64,000 nucleotides of DNA, from NCBI GenBank assembly GCA_016933955.1, contig JAFGTT010000010.1, positions 1 through 64,000 of the forward strand, read 5' to 3'. The notes beneath the pieces are model-generated. The model ran no database searches. It saw nothing but the letters and a program-made list of their open reading frames with translations, and was not told where the DNA came from. Origin of the DNA: Candidatus Zixiibacteriota bacterium. Lineage in GTDB: Bacteria > Zixibacteria > MSB-5A5 > GN15 > PGXB01. Position 1 is the stretch's first letter; each line of letters begins with the position of its first letter. Both the position numbers and the translations under genes were made by a program. This document shows positions 1-7,854 of the stretch, piece after piece.

Positions 1-205
1 AATGACGGAAAAGGGAAGGGAATGATGGAAAAGGGGGTCGGGAATGACATAGAAGAGCCGGGAATAACAGACTTTTTTCGGGAATGACAAAATGGGAATG
101 GGAATGACATGAAAGGGGAAGGAATGACAGGAAGGAGAGTGGGAATAGCAAGAAGAAGAGTGGGAATAGCAAGAAGAAGAGTGGGAATAGCAAGAAGAAG
201 AGAGT
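1..205. repeat. GGAAT-phased tandem repeat array
   Basis: GGAAT recurs at about 19, 41, 61, 81, 101, 121, 142, 163 and 184. The period is 20 bases in the middle and 21 bases at the end. The last three copies are nearly identical units of the type GGAATAGCAAGAAGAAGAGTG; the earlier ones are diverged (GGAATGACA followed by variable purine-rich sequence). The array starts before the window. Units are contiguous with no spacers, so this is a minisatellite rather than a CRISPR. The purine bias is strong on this strand. Function unknown. Confidence 0.8.
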
Positions 206-231
206 CGATTAATCGCAGGAGGAAAAGGTGA

Positions 232-259
232 TTGACAAATCGGGATTATCCTTTATAAT
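232..259 (+). promoter_or_regulatory. consensus sigma-70 promoter upstream of the first lipoprotein gene
   Basis: TTGACA at 232-237 and TATAAT at 254-259 are separated by 16 bases. Transcription would start near 266 and give a leader of about 138 bases before the gene at 404. A CCGGG/CCCGG hairpin lies in the leader near 302-315, and a second TATAAT without a good -35 lies at 359-364. Confidence 0.6.
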
Positions 260-403
260 TGAAATATTGAAGGGGATATCGTGTGTTTTTGAAAACTCCA
301 TCCGGGAAATCCCGGGTTGTATATCCTGTTACTAATAGCATTACCGGATGAAGTATGCTATAATGCAACCGTGAATTGACTTATCAAAATCCGGGAGGAA
401 CCG

Positions 404-1108
404 ATGCGAGATTGTGTCGAAGGCGATTATCGTCCGAAACTGAGATTTCTTCTGCTGGCGGTTATTTTACTGCTGACGGCGGTTGTGGTTTTCAACTGCG
501 GTGACGACAAGGGGACCGATTCCAATAACAACAACAATGGCTCCAATGTGGTCGGGCCGGAAGGGGGCACGGTTTCCGATGGCGACGGTTCATCGGTAGT
601 CATCCCGGCCGGGGCGCTCGACGCCGATATAACCGTCAGTGTCAAGACTATCAGTGAAATTGATGATTTACCTGACAGCCTGCTGTCGTACGGTTTGGGG
701 TTGTACGGAGCGATTGAACTGGGACCGGACGGCCAGCAGTTCAATACCCCGGTAACGATAACATTCCCGATCGATACTCAACTTACCGCGGGCGACAGCC
801 TGCCGTTATTTTCCTGGGTGCCGGAGGATTCCTGCTGGCAATGTGAAGGAGTTTTCGCGGAGGTACAGGCAGGGGGAATGTCGGTCAGCGCCGAGGTGAC
901 TCATTTTTCCCACCATACGGTCTGGGGTTCGGTTGGCGGCGGCGGATTATTCGATGGTTTTGCCTGGGAGAAAGGGCCGGAAGCGGCCTTTTACGAGTTC
1001 GTCGATTTGTATGATACCTGGCAGGATTCAAAGATCGTAGAGGGGGGCGAATCCGACGGTTGTTGTATGAGTGTGGTGAAAAGGAAATTTTATTTCGAAT
1101 ATCACTAG
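404..1108 (+). CDS. secreted lipoprotein, N-terminal part (ZU5-like domain), ends at in-frame TAG
   Basis: 234 codons with SD GGGAGGA before ATG. The N terminus has a hydrophobic segment (about residues 14-31) followed by Cys32, an imperfect lipobox, and then an Asn-rich linker, so it is probably exported and lipidated. Residues 50-175 (GPEGGTV, then VVIPAGAL and a VTITFP strand) resemble ZU5-like beta domains of FCB surface proteins. It ends at TAG 1106-1108. The same frame then stays open from 1109 to 2041, so this looks like the front half of one 545-residue protein broken by a single nonsense codon. Function unknown. Confidence 0.7.
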   Translation: MRDCVEGDYRPKLRFLLLAVILLLTAVVVFNCGDDKGTDSNNNNNGSNVVGPEGGTVSDGDGSSVVIPAGALDADITVSVKTISEIDDLPDSLLSYGLGLYGAIELGPDGQQFNTPVTITFPIDTQLTAGDSLPLFSWVPEDSCWQCEGVFAEVQAGGMSVSAEVTHFSHHTVWGSVGGGGLFDGFAWEKGPEAAFYEFVDLYDTWQDSKIVEGGESDGCCMSVVKRKFYFEYH

Positions 1109-1138
1109 GACGAAATAAACCTTAATCTGGAACGGGAG

Positions 1139-2041
1139 GTGGAGGGCTGGACCACGGAATGGGACCGGATGGAAATATACGAACAGGTTCTGACCAATGA
1201 ACTCAACGGAATGTATGCCAGACTACGGGCGGAAATTTACTGGAACCATGACGATGTGGCGTTACGAGTGTGGGCCAATCCGGATGTGATCGATGTGGCT
1301 TCGGATAATCCGACCACGGAGATCCAGATTGATTTCGATTGCGATAACGCTCCGGAGGACGGTGCCATGATAAATCTGTCAACAACCGGTCCGGGGTATC
1401 TCGATGTTTCCTCGGTCGTTTCGGGATCATCCAGCCACGGGACCTCGAAGGCTACGCTGACGGCCACCGACAGCGGCCAGATTGTGGTCACGGCATCGTT
1501 TACCGCCTGCCGCAACAACAGCGAACAGGATATCGAGGCCAGTGCCAATATTGATGCCGTAAAGGATGAAGGCTGGGCCGGTTACGGATACTATGTGTTC
1601 GATCATTCCCCGGGGACCTGGACGTTCCATGACTCGATATATTTCGGTTACATATTCAATGTCGGTGAGGACGGGCAAATCACCGGCGAGGGGACGGGTT
1701 ATCACCATGTGACGGTTTCTCCGACCGATTGCGCTCTGTTGAGTATCAATGCTCCCGAGTTTCCGATGTATGTGTCGGGGACGACTTTCGGCGATAATTT
1801 CGTATTCCAGATATTACCGGTCAGCCCGGCCACTTATCCGGTGGATTTCACGATGCAGTGTGATGATGCCGTCATGACTATTGACGCCTATCGTTACCTT
1901 GAAGCGTCGGTGCTTGGTATGCATGTGATTTTCAATATGCCCCCGCAGACTAATTCGGAGGACGAAGGGTCGGGGTCGGAGGATTTCGGCGAGTCCTACC
2001 CGATTATGTTCGAGTACTATCTTATGATGAATGAGCTTTAA
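1139..2041 (+). CDS. C-terminal part of the interrupted lipoprotein
   Basis: 300 codons from a GTG at 1139; the frame is already open from 1109, directly after the TAG that ends the previous ORF. There is no credible SD or signal peptide of its own. The product looks like the middle of an extracellular beta protein: Thr/Ser/Asp-rich, with an Ig-like stretch near residues 60-130 and further beta segments to the end. Either it is a pseudogene remnant, it is reached by stop-codon readthrough, or the TAG is a sequence error. No catalytic motif was recognised. Confidence 0.5.
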   Translation: MEGWTTEWDRMEIYEQVLTNELNGMYARLRAEIYWNHDDVALRVWANPDVIDVASDNPTTEIQIDFDCDNAPEDGAMINLSTTGPGYLDVSSVVSGSSSHGTSKATLTATDSGQIVVTASFTACRNNSEQDIEASANIDAVKDEGWAGYGYYVFDHSPGTWTFHDSIYFGYIFNVGEDGQITGEGTGYHHVTVSPTDCALLSINAPEFPMYVSGTTFGDNFVFQILPVSPATYPVDFTMQCDDAVMTIDAYRYLEASVLGMHVIFNMPPQTNSEDEGSGSEDFGESYPIMFEYYLMMNEL

Positions 2042-2207
2042 TGCCTGTTTGGCCCGTGTGGGCGGTTTAACCATGTTGTCGGATTTCTCGTGAATGCGCC
2101 GGAAAGCTTATTTTCTCGTAAGCTGATATATCGGGGCCGTAACGTGAACTGTTTAATCTCAGGATTGAAAACCCAATCCACGGCAGTTGCGGGATGCCGG
2201 ATATTTT

Positions 2208-2903
2208 CTAATTGCGGCGGCCCATTATTCGAAGCAACATTAGAAACAGATTGATGAAATCAAGATAAAGTCTCAGGGCCCCGATAATGGAGTTTTTGCG
2301 TTCGGTTTCCTCGCCTTCACCCGCGACAAAACCGCCCTGTTTGATTTTCTGAGTATCATAAGCCGTCAGGCCGACAAAGACCAGGACACCGACAAAAGTC
2401 ACGATCCAGTACAGCGTTTGATTGTGGAGAAATAAATTAACCAGCGAGGCGATTATCAGACCGATCAGGGCCATGAAAGCCAGGTTACCGATAGTGGTCA
2501 GGTCCCGTTTGGTAACATATCCATAGAAGCTCATAATACCGAAGGTTCCGGCCGTAACAAAGAAAGTAGAAGCGATCGAGGCCCCGGTGTAGAGGACGAA
2601 TATAACCGAAAGAGTCAGCCCGTTAAGAATTGAATAGGCGATGAAAACCGAAGTGGCGGTCAGGGCCGACATTTTGTGTATCCGTGCGGTGAGGAAGACC
2701 ACGGCGACCAGTTCGGCGATAATCAGGCCGAAAAAGACGATTCGATTCTGGTACACAAAACCCAGAAGGCCTTGTGCCGATGCGGTGTACATGGCAACCA
2801 GGGCAGTAATAGCCAGAGCCAGACACATCCAGCCGTAGACTTTGGTTATCAAGGCTTGTTGAGCCTCCTGAACATGGGGCAGGGCGTAATCAACTGTATT
2901 CAT
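2208..2903 (-). CDS. Bax inhibitor-1/YccA (BI-1) family membrane protein
   Basis: 231 residues, seven predicted hydrophobic segments, start ATG behind GGAAAGGA. Length and layout fit the bacterial BI-1/YbhL family: a soluble N terminus, closely packed helices, and the late AYDTQKI motif whose Asp belongs to the pH-sensing di-aspartyl region in BsYetJ-type calcium-leak channels. It acts in the inner membrane, with a likely role in ion (Ca2+/H+) leak or stress tolerance. The gene is monocistronic and divergent from the next gene. Family assignment is confident; substrate is unknown. Confidence 0.88.
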   Translation of the reverse strand: MNTVDYALPHVQEAQQALITKVYGWMCLALAITALVAMYTASAQGLLGFVYQNRIVFFGLIIAELVAVVFLTARIHKMSALTATSVFIAYSILNGLTLSVIFVLYTGASIASTFFVTAGTFGIMSFYGYVTKRDLTTIGNLAFMALIGLIIASLVNLFLHNQTLYWIVTFVGVLVFVGLTAYDTQKIKQGGFVAGEGEETERKNSIIGALRLYLDFINLFLMLLRIMGRRN

Positions 2904-3063
2904 AGAGATTTCCTTTCCGATAATTTGTCATCATATCTGTCTCTTCTTTATACCCAAAAACAGATTCGCTTTCAATTATAATTGTAACAATCATTCAGAA
3001 TACTCGGTTTCCTGAATATTTTGCCTGAAATCATAGTATATTAGATAAACAAGGAGAATTAAT

Positions 3064-3489
3064 ATGGGCGGAGCAGTTACCGGCGGCGGAACGGCCGCCT
3101 CGATGGCCGCGATAATTGCGGCCCGAGAGGCCGCCAGGAAAAGACAGGAGGAGGAAGATATGACCGGGTACGATAAGGATGATATGGACGGATGGGAATT
3201 TAAAATCGTTCGAAGCGCAACCGGCAAATTCAAAAAATACGAAGAGGTGCGGAAGGTTTGTGATGAGGAAGCCAAAGCCGGCTGGGAGCTTTTGGAAAAA
3301 TTCGATGACTATCGGATACGGTTCAAACGCCGGGTGGAAAAGCGGGCCGGGGATCAGTTTTTAAATGCGGATCCATATCGCACCAATACCGGATTATCAT
3401 CCAATGTCCTCGGCCTGACCATTGCCGGGATAATCATTTTTCTGGCGGGCATGGCGGGCTTGTTGTTTATTCTGATTGGCCGGCATTAG
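3064..3489 (+). CDS. DUF4177-like hypothetical protein with C-terminal membrane anchor
   Basis: 141 residues, SD AAGGAG seven bases before ATG. An Ala/Gly-rich then charged helix (residues 10-35) precedes a small alpha/beta unit (about 40-98) with the paired GWEFKIV and AGWELLEKF motifs typical of DUF4177-like proteins. A single C-terminal TM helix (about 115-138) follows. It is probably a tail-anchored cytoplasmic domain. No enzymatic motif; function unknown. Confidence 0.65.
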   Translation: MGGAVTGGGTAASMAAIIAAREAARKRQEEEDMTGYDKDDMDGWEFKIVRSATGKFKKYEEVRKVCDEEAKAGWELLEKFDDYRIRFKRRVEKRAGDQFLNADPYRTNTGLSSNVLGLTIAGIIIFLAGMAGLLFILIGRH

Positions 3490-3661
3490 AACCAGGGGCC
3501 CGAATCGACTAAAGTAAACATAGGATACTGGATCAATCGGGCATTCAAAGTCATGTACCGGAGACTTTTTTTAATTGGATGGAGTGCTATTGAGAATTTT
3601 ATCCGTCTTTTGAGTGAATAACAGAATCTCAATAACCGGGCCATTCGACCTTGATATGTTA

Positions 3662-4078
3662 TCAGGTCTTATCCGTACCAATTGGTTGATTGCCTCTTGT
3701 TTGAAACAGCATCGGAGCGATCAGCAACAACAAACCTGAAATCATGAGAATTATGCACCAGGCAATGGCAAGATACCCTTTCCATTCCGGCATATTGATA
3801 CATGGAACAAAAAATCCAAAAGCCCCTGTAAGTATGGAACATACTGATCCGCAAATCCTAAAAATCGGCAGTGATTTTGTTCCTGGGTCAGCTTTTCCCG
3901 AATGAATTATTTTGTAAACGAAACTCAGGGAAATCCAGGCAACGGCGCCGGTCCACAGGGCCGGATAGTAATACCCGTCAGGCTGATTAATCATGATAAA
4001 AATAACGCCAAATAGAGTCAGAACCATTGGCAGAAATACCATCATCTTGTACAGCCGAAGAGACATAAAACTCTTCAT
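3662..4078 (-). CDS. four-TM hypothetical membrane protein
   Basis: 138 residues preceded by a strong SD (AGGAGG in the transcribed strand, 4081-4088). Four hydrophobic segments lie near residues 12-30, 38-56, 72-92 and 100-120, with short polar loops and a basic C-terminal tail. No family motif was recognised. It sits downstream of and co-directional with the helicase gene, 60 bases away, so it may be the last gene of that transcript. Confidence 0.6.
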   Translation of the reverse strand: MKSFMSLRLYKMMVFLPMVLTLFGVIFIMINQPDGYYYPALWTGAVAWISLSFVYKIIHSGKADPGTKSLPIFRICGSVCSILTGAFGFFVPCINMPEWKGYLAIAWCIILMISGLLLLIAPMLFQTRGNQPIGTDKT

Positions 4079-4138
4079 GGAAGCCTCCTGTTTTTCGGAA
4101 TTCGTGATCCTGTCACTTTATTGAAAATACGTTTTTTC

Positions 4139-6409
4139 TTAAGATAGTCCCAGCATAAAGCGTAACATGCGGATCGTCCCATTCTTGCCGAATTCACCCA
4201 CTTCCATCTCAGGGCCGACACACGAGGGACATCCTCCCTGACAGGGACATCCGCCAACCTGCTCCAGACAGGCCCGGAAAAGGTCATCGGAGATATTGAA
4301 CAACTTTTCCGAATACCCGACCCCCTCGGGAATATTTTCATATATGTATATGGTCGGCAACTCGGTGAAGGGTGAACGGACCTGCGAGATCGAGCGCAGG
4401 TCATGCGGATCGCACATCATCCACAACGGGGCAATCTTGCCGAGGATATTGGCCACGCCTCTCAGGGAGCCGCCGAACTGCTCGCCCTCAAGATTGATCC
4501 GGAAACGGATATCACCGGGGAAGGAGTACCAGAAAGAATGAGTGCTTAATTCCAGTTCGGGTAAATTGAGTTTGCCGGAACCGACATTTTCATGGGTGTG
4601 GAACTTGATTTTTTTGAACAGCACCGTGACTGAAGTCACTTTGACTTCACCCCAGGCCATCCGGCAATCGCCGGATTGTTTTTGATCGGCTACGGAAAGG
4701 ACTTTCAGATCGGTTTTGGTTTCGGCGTCGGTATAGTAATCGACTTCGGTTTCTTTGACATAGGCTTTCCGTCCCTCCCAGTCGAGTTCGGTGACCTGGT
4801 ACTGGTCGGCATCATGGAGATAAATCGCCTCGGGGTGCAGGAAAATCGGGGCCGAATAATAATCGATTTCACCTATCACACGGTTGTTGTCGGTCTCGTT
4901 GAGGATGACGAAATTTTCGGGCGAGGCTGAGCGAAGCGACACCCCCTGGGCGGGGTAGATTTCCGATGACCAGTGATATTTGCCGCCCGATTTCCGGAGG
5001 ATATTCTGTGATTCGAGATAATCAAGAATTTCCCCGGTGCCATCGGGGCGGAAGGTTTCATCGACGGACAGCGGTAATTCGAAACTGGCACATTTGATAT
5101 GATTGGCGCTGATGATCAGGTTGTCGGGGTCAATGATACCCATCTCCGGGGTCCGTTTGAGCAGGTAGTGCGGATCGCGGGCCAGGAACTGGTTGATGGC
5201 CGAGCTGTTGGCCACGAAAATAGTCAACGAAATTCCCGAACGCCGTCCGGCCCGTCCCGCCTGTTGCCAGACCGAGGCAATGGAACCCGGATAACCGCAG
5301 ATGATGGAAACATCAAGGGCGCCGATATCGATCCCGAGTTCGAGGGCATTGGTCGAGACCACCCCGGTAATGGCTCCGTTTCTCAAGCCCGCTTCGATCT
5401 CGCGGCGTTGATTGGGCAAATATCCTCCCCGGTATCCGGCCACGCGAATATTTTTTCCGAAAGGTTCGGCGAATTTCTCTCTTAAGTATGACAGCAAGAT
5501 TTCGACCTGGAGGCGGTAATGGGCGAAAATAATGGTTTGAATTCTCTCCCGTATAAAATATTCGGCCAGTGACAGGCTTTCGGTCAGGGATGATTTTCGT
5601 ATTCCGAGCTGGCGATTGACGATCGGCGGATTATATAATATGAAGTATTTTTCCCCGGTCGGGGCACCGTTGTTGTCGATCAGTCTGACTTTCTTTCCGG
5701 TGATTTTTTCGGCCAGCTCGGCGGGATTGGCAATGGTGGCCGAGGAGGCGATAAAAATCGGGTCGGAGCCGTAGAAGCGGCAGATTCTTCGCAACCGCCG
5801 AATGACATTGGAGAGGTGCGATCCGAAAATACCGCGATAATGATGAATCTCATCGATGACGACATACTTGAGATTCTCAAACAATTTGATCCACCGGGTG
5901 TGATGGGGCAGGATACCGGTATGGAGCATATCGGGATTGGTGACGACAATGTGTCCGGCCGATCGGATCAATCGCCGGGCGGTCTGAGGAGTGTCGCCAT
6001 CGTAGGTGAAGGTCCTGATATCGACATCAAGAGTATCGATCAAGCCGGTCAATTCGGCCAGTTGATCCTGTGAAAGGGCCTTGGTGGGGAAGAGGTAGAG
6101 AGCGCGAGTCGATTTGTTTTTGATGATACTGTCGAGCACCGGCAAATTGTAACAGAGGGTTTTGCCCGAGGCCGTCGGAGTGACTATCACGGTATCTCTA
6201 TTATCATGGATGCTGTCGACAGCTTCGCGCTGGTGGGAGTACAGCTTCTGAATTCCCCGTGTTTTCAGCACACGCACCAGTTTTTCATCGAGAAAGTCCG
6301 GGAATTCGCGGAATTCTCCCGGTTTGGGCGGGAAGATTTCCCAGTGCACGATATTCCCGGCAATGGCCGGATCGGTTTTAAATGACTCAAGAATCTGCGG
6401 CAGGTTCAT
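4139..6409 (-). CDS. MrfA/YprA-type superfamily 2 DEAD/DEAH helicase with C-terminal Zn cluster
   Basis: 756 residues. Residues 60-85 carry the Q-motif region and Walker A (TPTASGKT, 78-84). DEIH is at 186-189 and SATI at 223-226. Helicase domain 2 has the QQAGRAGRRSG motif. The C-terminal DUF1998-type region ends in a Cys cluster (C714, C721, C723, C727, C730), as in Bacillus MrfA and eukaryotic Hrq1, which unwind DNA 3' to 5' in mitomycin-type lesion repair. The start overlaps the intergenic end of the archaemetzincin gene (stop at 6415). No YprB/MrfB nuclease gene is seen beside it. Confidence 0.9.
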   Translation of the reverse strand: MNLPQILESFKTDPAIAGNIVHWEIFPPKPGEFREFPDFLDEKLVRVLKTRGIQKLYSHQREAVDSIHDNRDTVIVTPTASGKTLCYNLPVLDSIIKNKSTRALYLFPTKALSQDQLAELTGLIDTLDVDIRTFTYDGDTPQTARRLIRSAGHIVVTNPDMLHTGILPHHTRWIKLFENLKYVVIDEIHHYRGIFGSHLSNVIRRLRRICRFYGSDPIFIASSATIANPAELAEKITGKKVRLIDNNGAPTGEKYFILYNPPIVNRQLGIRKSSLTESLSLAEYFIRERIQTIIFAHYRLQVEILLSYLREKFAEPFGKNIRVAGYRGGYLPNQRREIEAGLRNGAITGVVSTNALELGIDIGALDVSIICGYPGSIASVWQQAGRAGRRSGISLTIFVANSSAINQFLARDPHYLLKRTPEMGIIDPDNLIISANHIKCASFELPLSVDETFRPDGTGEILDYLESQNILRKSGGKYHWSSEIYPAQGVSLRSASPENFVILNETDNNRVIGEIDYYSAPIFLHPEAIYLHDADQYQVTELDWEGRKAYVKETEVDYYTDAETKTDLKVLSVADQKQSGDCRMAWGEVKVTSVTVLFKKIKFHTHENVGSGKLNLPELELSTHSFWYSFPGDIRFRINLEGEQFGGSLRGVANILGKIAPLWMMCDPHDLRSISQVRSPFTELPTIYIYENIPEGVGYSEKLFNISDDLFRACLEQVGGCPCQGGCPSCVGPEMEVGEFGKNGTIRMLRFMLGLS

Positions 6410-6414
6410 GTTAT

Positions 6415-6957
6415 TCAGTTAATCCCCGTCAGGCGACGCTGGCAGATATCACAGAATTTTTCACCCTTGCGATCGATATCGAGCATATCCTGGCTGTAGT
6501 AGTTGATACATTTGGGATTCCGACAACTGGGAATTTCGAACAGGTGCGACAGTTGATGAATCGATTGCTTGAATAGCCGATCGTACACCTTCATGTCGTT
6601 TTCAGGCAGACCGTAAAATTCCTGGCGTAGTTTAAATAATGATATCACGGCCGTTCCCAGCACGATATCGGAATACCCGAGAACAAAAGGCTCATCGGGT
6701 AGATAAATATCTTCCTCGCAAACGCCGAGAATCAGCTCCCGTGAGTTGGCCTTGACCCGTTCCAGTTTGGCCAGGATGATGCTGGCGTAATGCTGGGAGC
6801 GGATGACATTGTAGGCTTCCTCCGGGATTTTCATGCCTTTGAGAATATCCACCGAGCGGCCGAAAATCGGACCGATACTGGTAGCCAGCCGGTTGACCAT
6901 CATGAAATCTACATCGCCCAGCGGAACCACCACGATTTTACTTTTCTTCAGCAACAT
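6415..6957 (-). CDS. archaemetzincin-like protein (M54) with degenerate catalytic site
   Basis: About 180 residues, starting at ATG 6957 (a TTG lies one codon before). The fold markers of archaemetzincins are present, including the structural Zn site: C145, C150, C169 and C172 in a C-x4-C ... C-x2-C pattern. The active-site consensus HExxHxxGxxHC reads HQLSHLFEIPSC here, so the general-base Glu is Gln (codon CAA), the Gly is Glu and the third Zn-ligand His is Ser. Only two metal ligands remain. It is probably not a protease but a structural or regulatory relative. The neighbours are the helicase and a small Zn-ribbon protein in one operon. Confidence 0.75.
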   Translation of the reverse strand: MLLKKSKIVVVPLGDVDFMMVNRLATSIGPIFGRSVDILKGMKIPEEAYNVIRSQHYASIILAKLERVKANSRELILGVCEEDIYLPDEPFVLGYSDIVLGTAVISLFKLRQEFYGLPENDMKVYDRLFKQSIHQLSHLFEIPSCRNPKCINYYSQDMLDIDRKGEKFCDICQRRLTGIN

Positions 6958-6965
6958 CAATTATT

Positions 6966-7169
6966 CTATTCGGCCGTAAAAAATTTGCTTTTTGATCCCA
7001 GAGGGGAAACCCGGACTTCCATTTTGGCGGCGCATTTCGGACACCATCCGACGAAGGCATCTCCTTTTTTATTCAAATAAATCCGTGAATATATGCGGCA
7101 ACATTTGAACAGAACCCCGATATGGGGCCGCCGGGGAGTATTAGAATCTCCTTCATTCGGCATGTTCAT
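6966..7169 (-). CDS. small zinc-ribbon-like conserved protein
   Basis: 67 residues; start ATG directly follows the deoC stop codon (7170-7172), so the two are translationally coupled. Cys pairs CC at 23-24 and CPKC at 43-46 flank a short beta hairpin, suggesting one Zn-binding knuckle. The layout (HIGVLFKCC, GWCPKC, then a VRVSP strand ending near SKFF) looks like a conserved bacterial small protein rather than a chance ORF. Function unknown. Confidence 0.6.
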   Translation of the reverse strand: MNMPNEGDSNTPRRPHIGVLFKCCRIYSRIYLNKKGDAFVGWCPKCAAKMEVRVSPLGSKSKFFTAE

Positions 7170-7841
7170 TTAGTGCCTGCTCCGGATGGCAAGATATTCA
7201 TTCATTATGTTGACCGATGCCGAGGAACCGATACGCTGAGCGCCGGCTTCGATCATGGCCAGGGTATCGCCCAGGGTCCGGATGCCCCCGGACGCTTTAA
7301 CCTTGATTCTTCCGGAGGCCGCCTTGTATAACCCGGCAACATCATCGGTTGTTGCACCGCCAAAAAATCCGGTGGCCGTTTTTGCGTAATCCGCTCCGGC
7401 GTTGACTATAGCTTCCACCGCTGTATCCCTTATGGTCGGGGTGATTTTGGGCGTTTCAATAATGACTTTAAGCAGGCATTCTTTCGGAAGATGTTTCCTT
7501 ACCTGTGAGATTTCGTCCTCGACTTTATCATATTCCCCGGAAACCATCCAGCCGATATTGGCAACCATGTCGATTTCATCGGCGCCGTCCTCGACGGCCC
7601 GGACCGCCTCGGCGATTTTAATGGCGGTGGTATTAGCCGAGAGGGGAAATCCGGCCACCGATATGATCTTGACCGGGGCGCCGGATAACTCCCTATGGGC
7701 CTGAGTTACCCAGCAAGGATTAATGGCAATACCATAGAAATCATTTTCAACCGCTTCACGGCACAGTTTGATAATAGCGTGGTGGTCGGTCTCCGAGGTC
7801 AACAGTGAATGGTCGAAATATTTATTCAGGTTGTCGATCAT
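7170..7841 (-). CDS. deoC: deoxyribose-phosphate aldolase
   Basis: 223 residues, full length. It cleaves 2-deoxyribose-5-phosphate to glyceraldehyde-3-phosphate and acetaldehyde in deoxynucleoside catabolism. The Schiff-base lysine lies in KTATGF (K154), the assisting lysine in KASGG (K182), with D91 and K125 (LKVIIET) completing the site. It is transcribed with deoB (13-base gap), the preceding step of the same pathway. Start ATG has a weak upstream GAG. Confidence 0.95.
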   Translation of the reverse strand: MIDNLNKYFDHSLLTSETDHHAIIKLCREAVENDFYGIAINPCWVTQAHRELSGAPVKIISVAGFPLSANTTAIKIAEAVRAVEDGADEIDMVANIGWMVSGEYDKVEDEISQVRKHLPKECLLKVIIETPKITPTIRDTAVEAIVNAGADYAKTATGFFGGATTDDVAGLYKAASGRIKVKASGGIRTLGDTLAMIEAGAQRIGSSASVNIMNEYLAIRSRH

Positions 7842-7854
7842 ATCTCAATACGCG

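Noticed and set aside
1-205. CRISPR array at the left edge
   Set aside because: Units are contiguous at 20-21 bases with no unique spacers and no cas genes nearby.
359-364. TATAAT as the main promoter of the first gene
   Set aside because: No -35 at a usable distance; the TTGACA-N16-TATAAT at 232-259 is far better.
1106-1108. TAG recoded as a sense codon (pyrrolysine or reassigned)
   Set aside because: Other clearly complete genes here end in TAG, and no pyl genes or special downstream element is visible.
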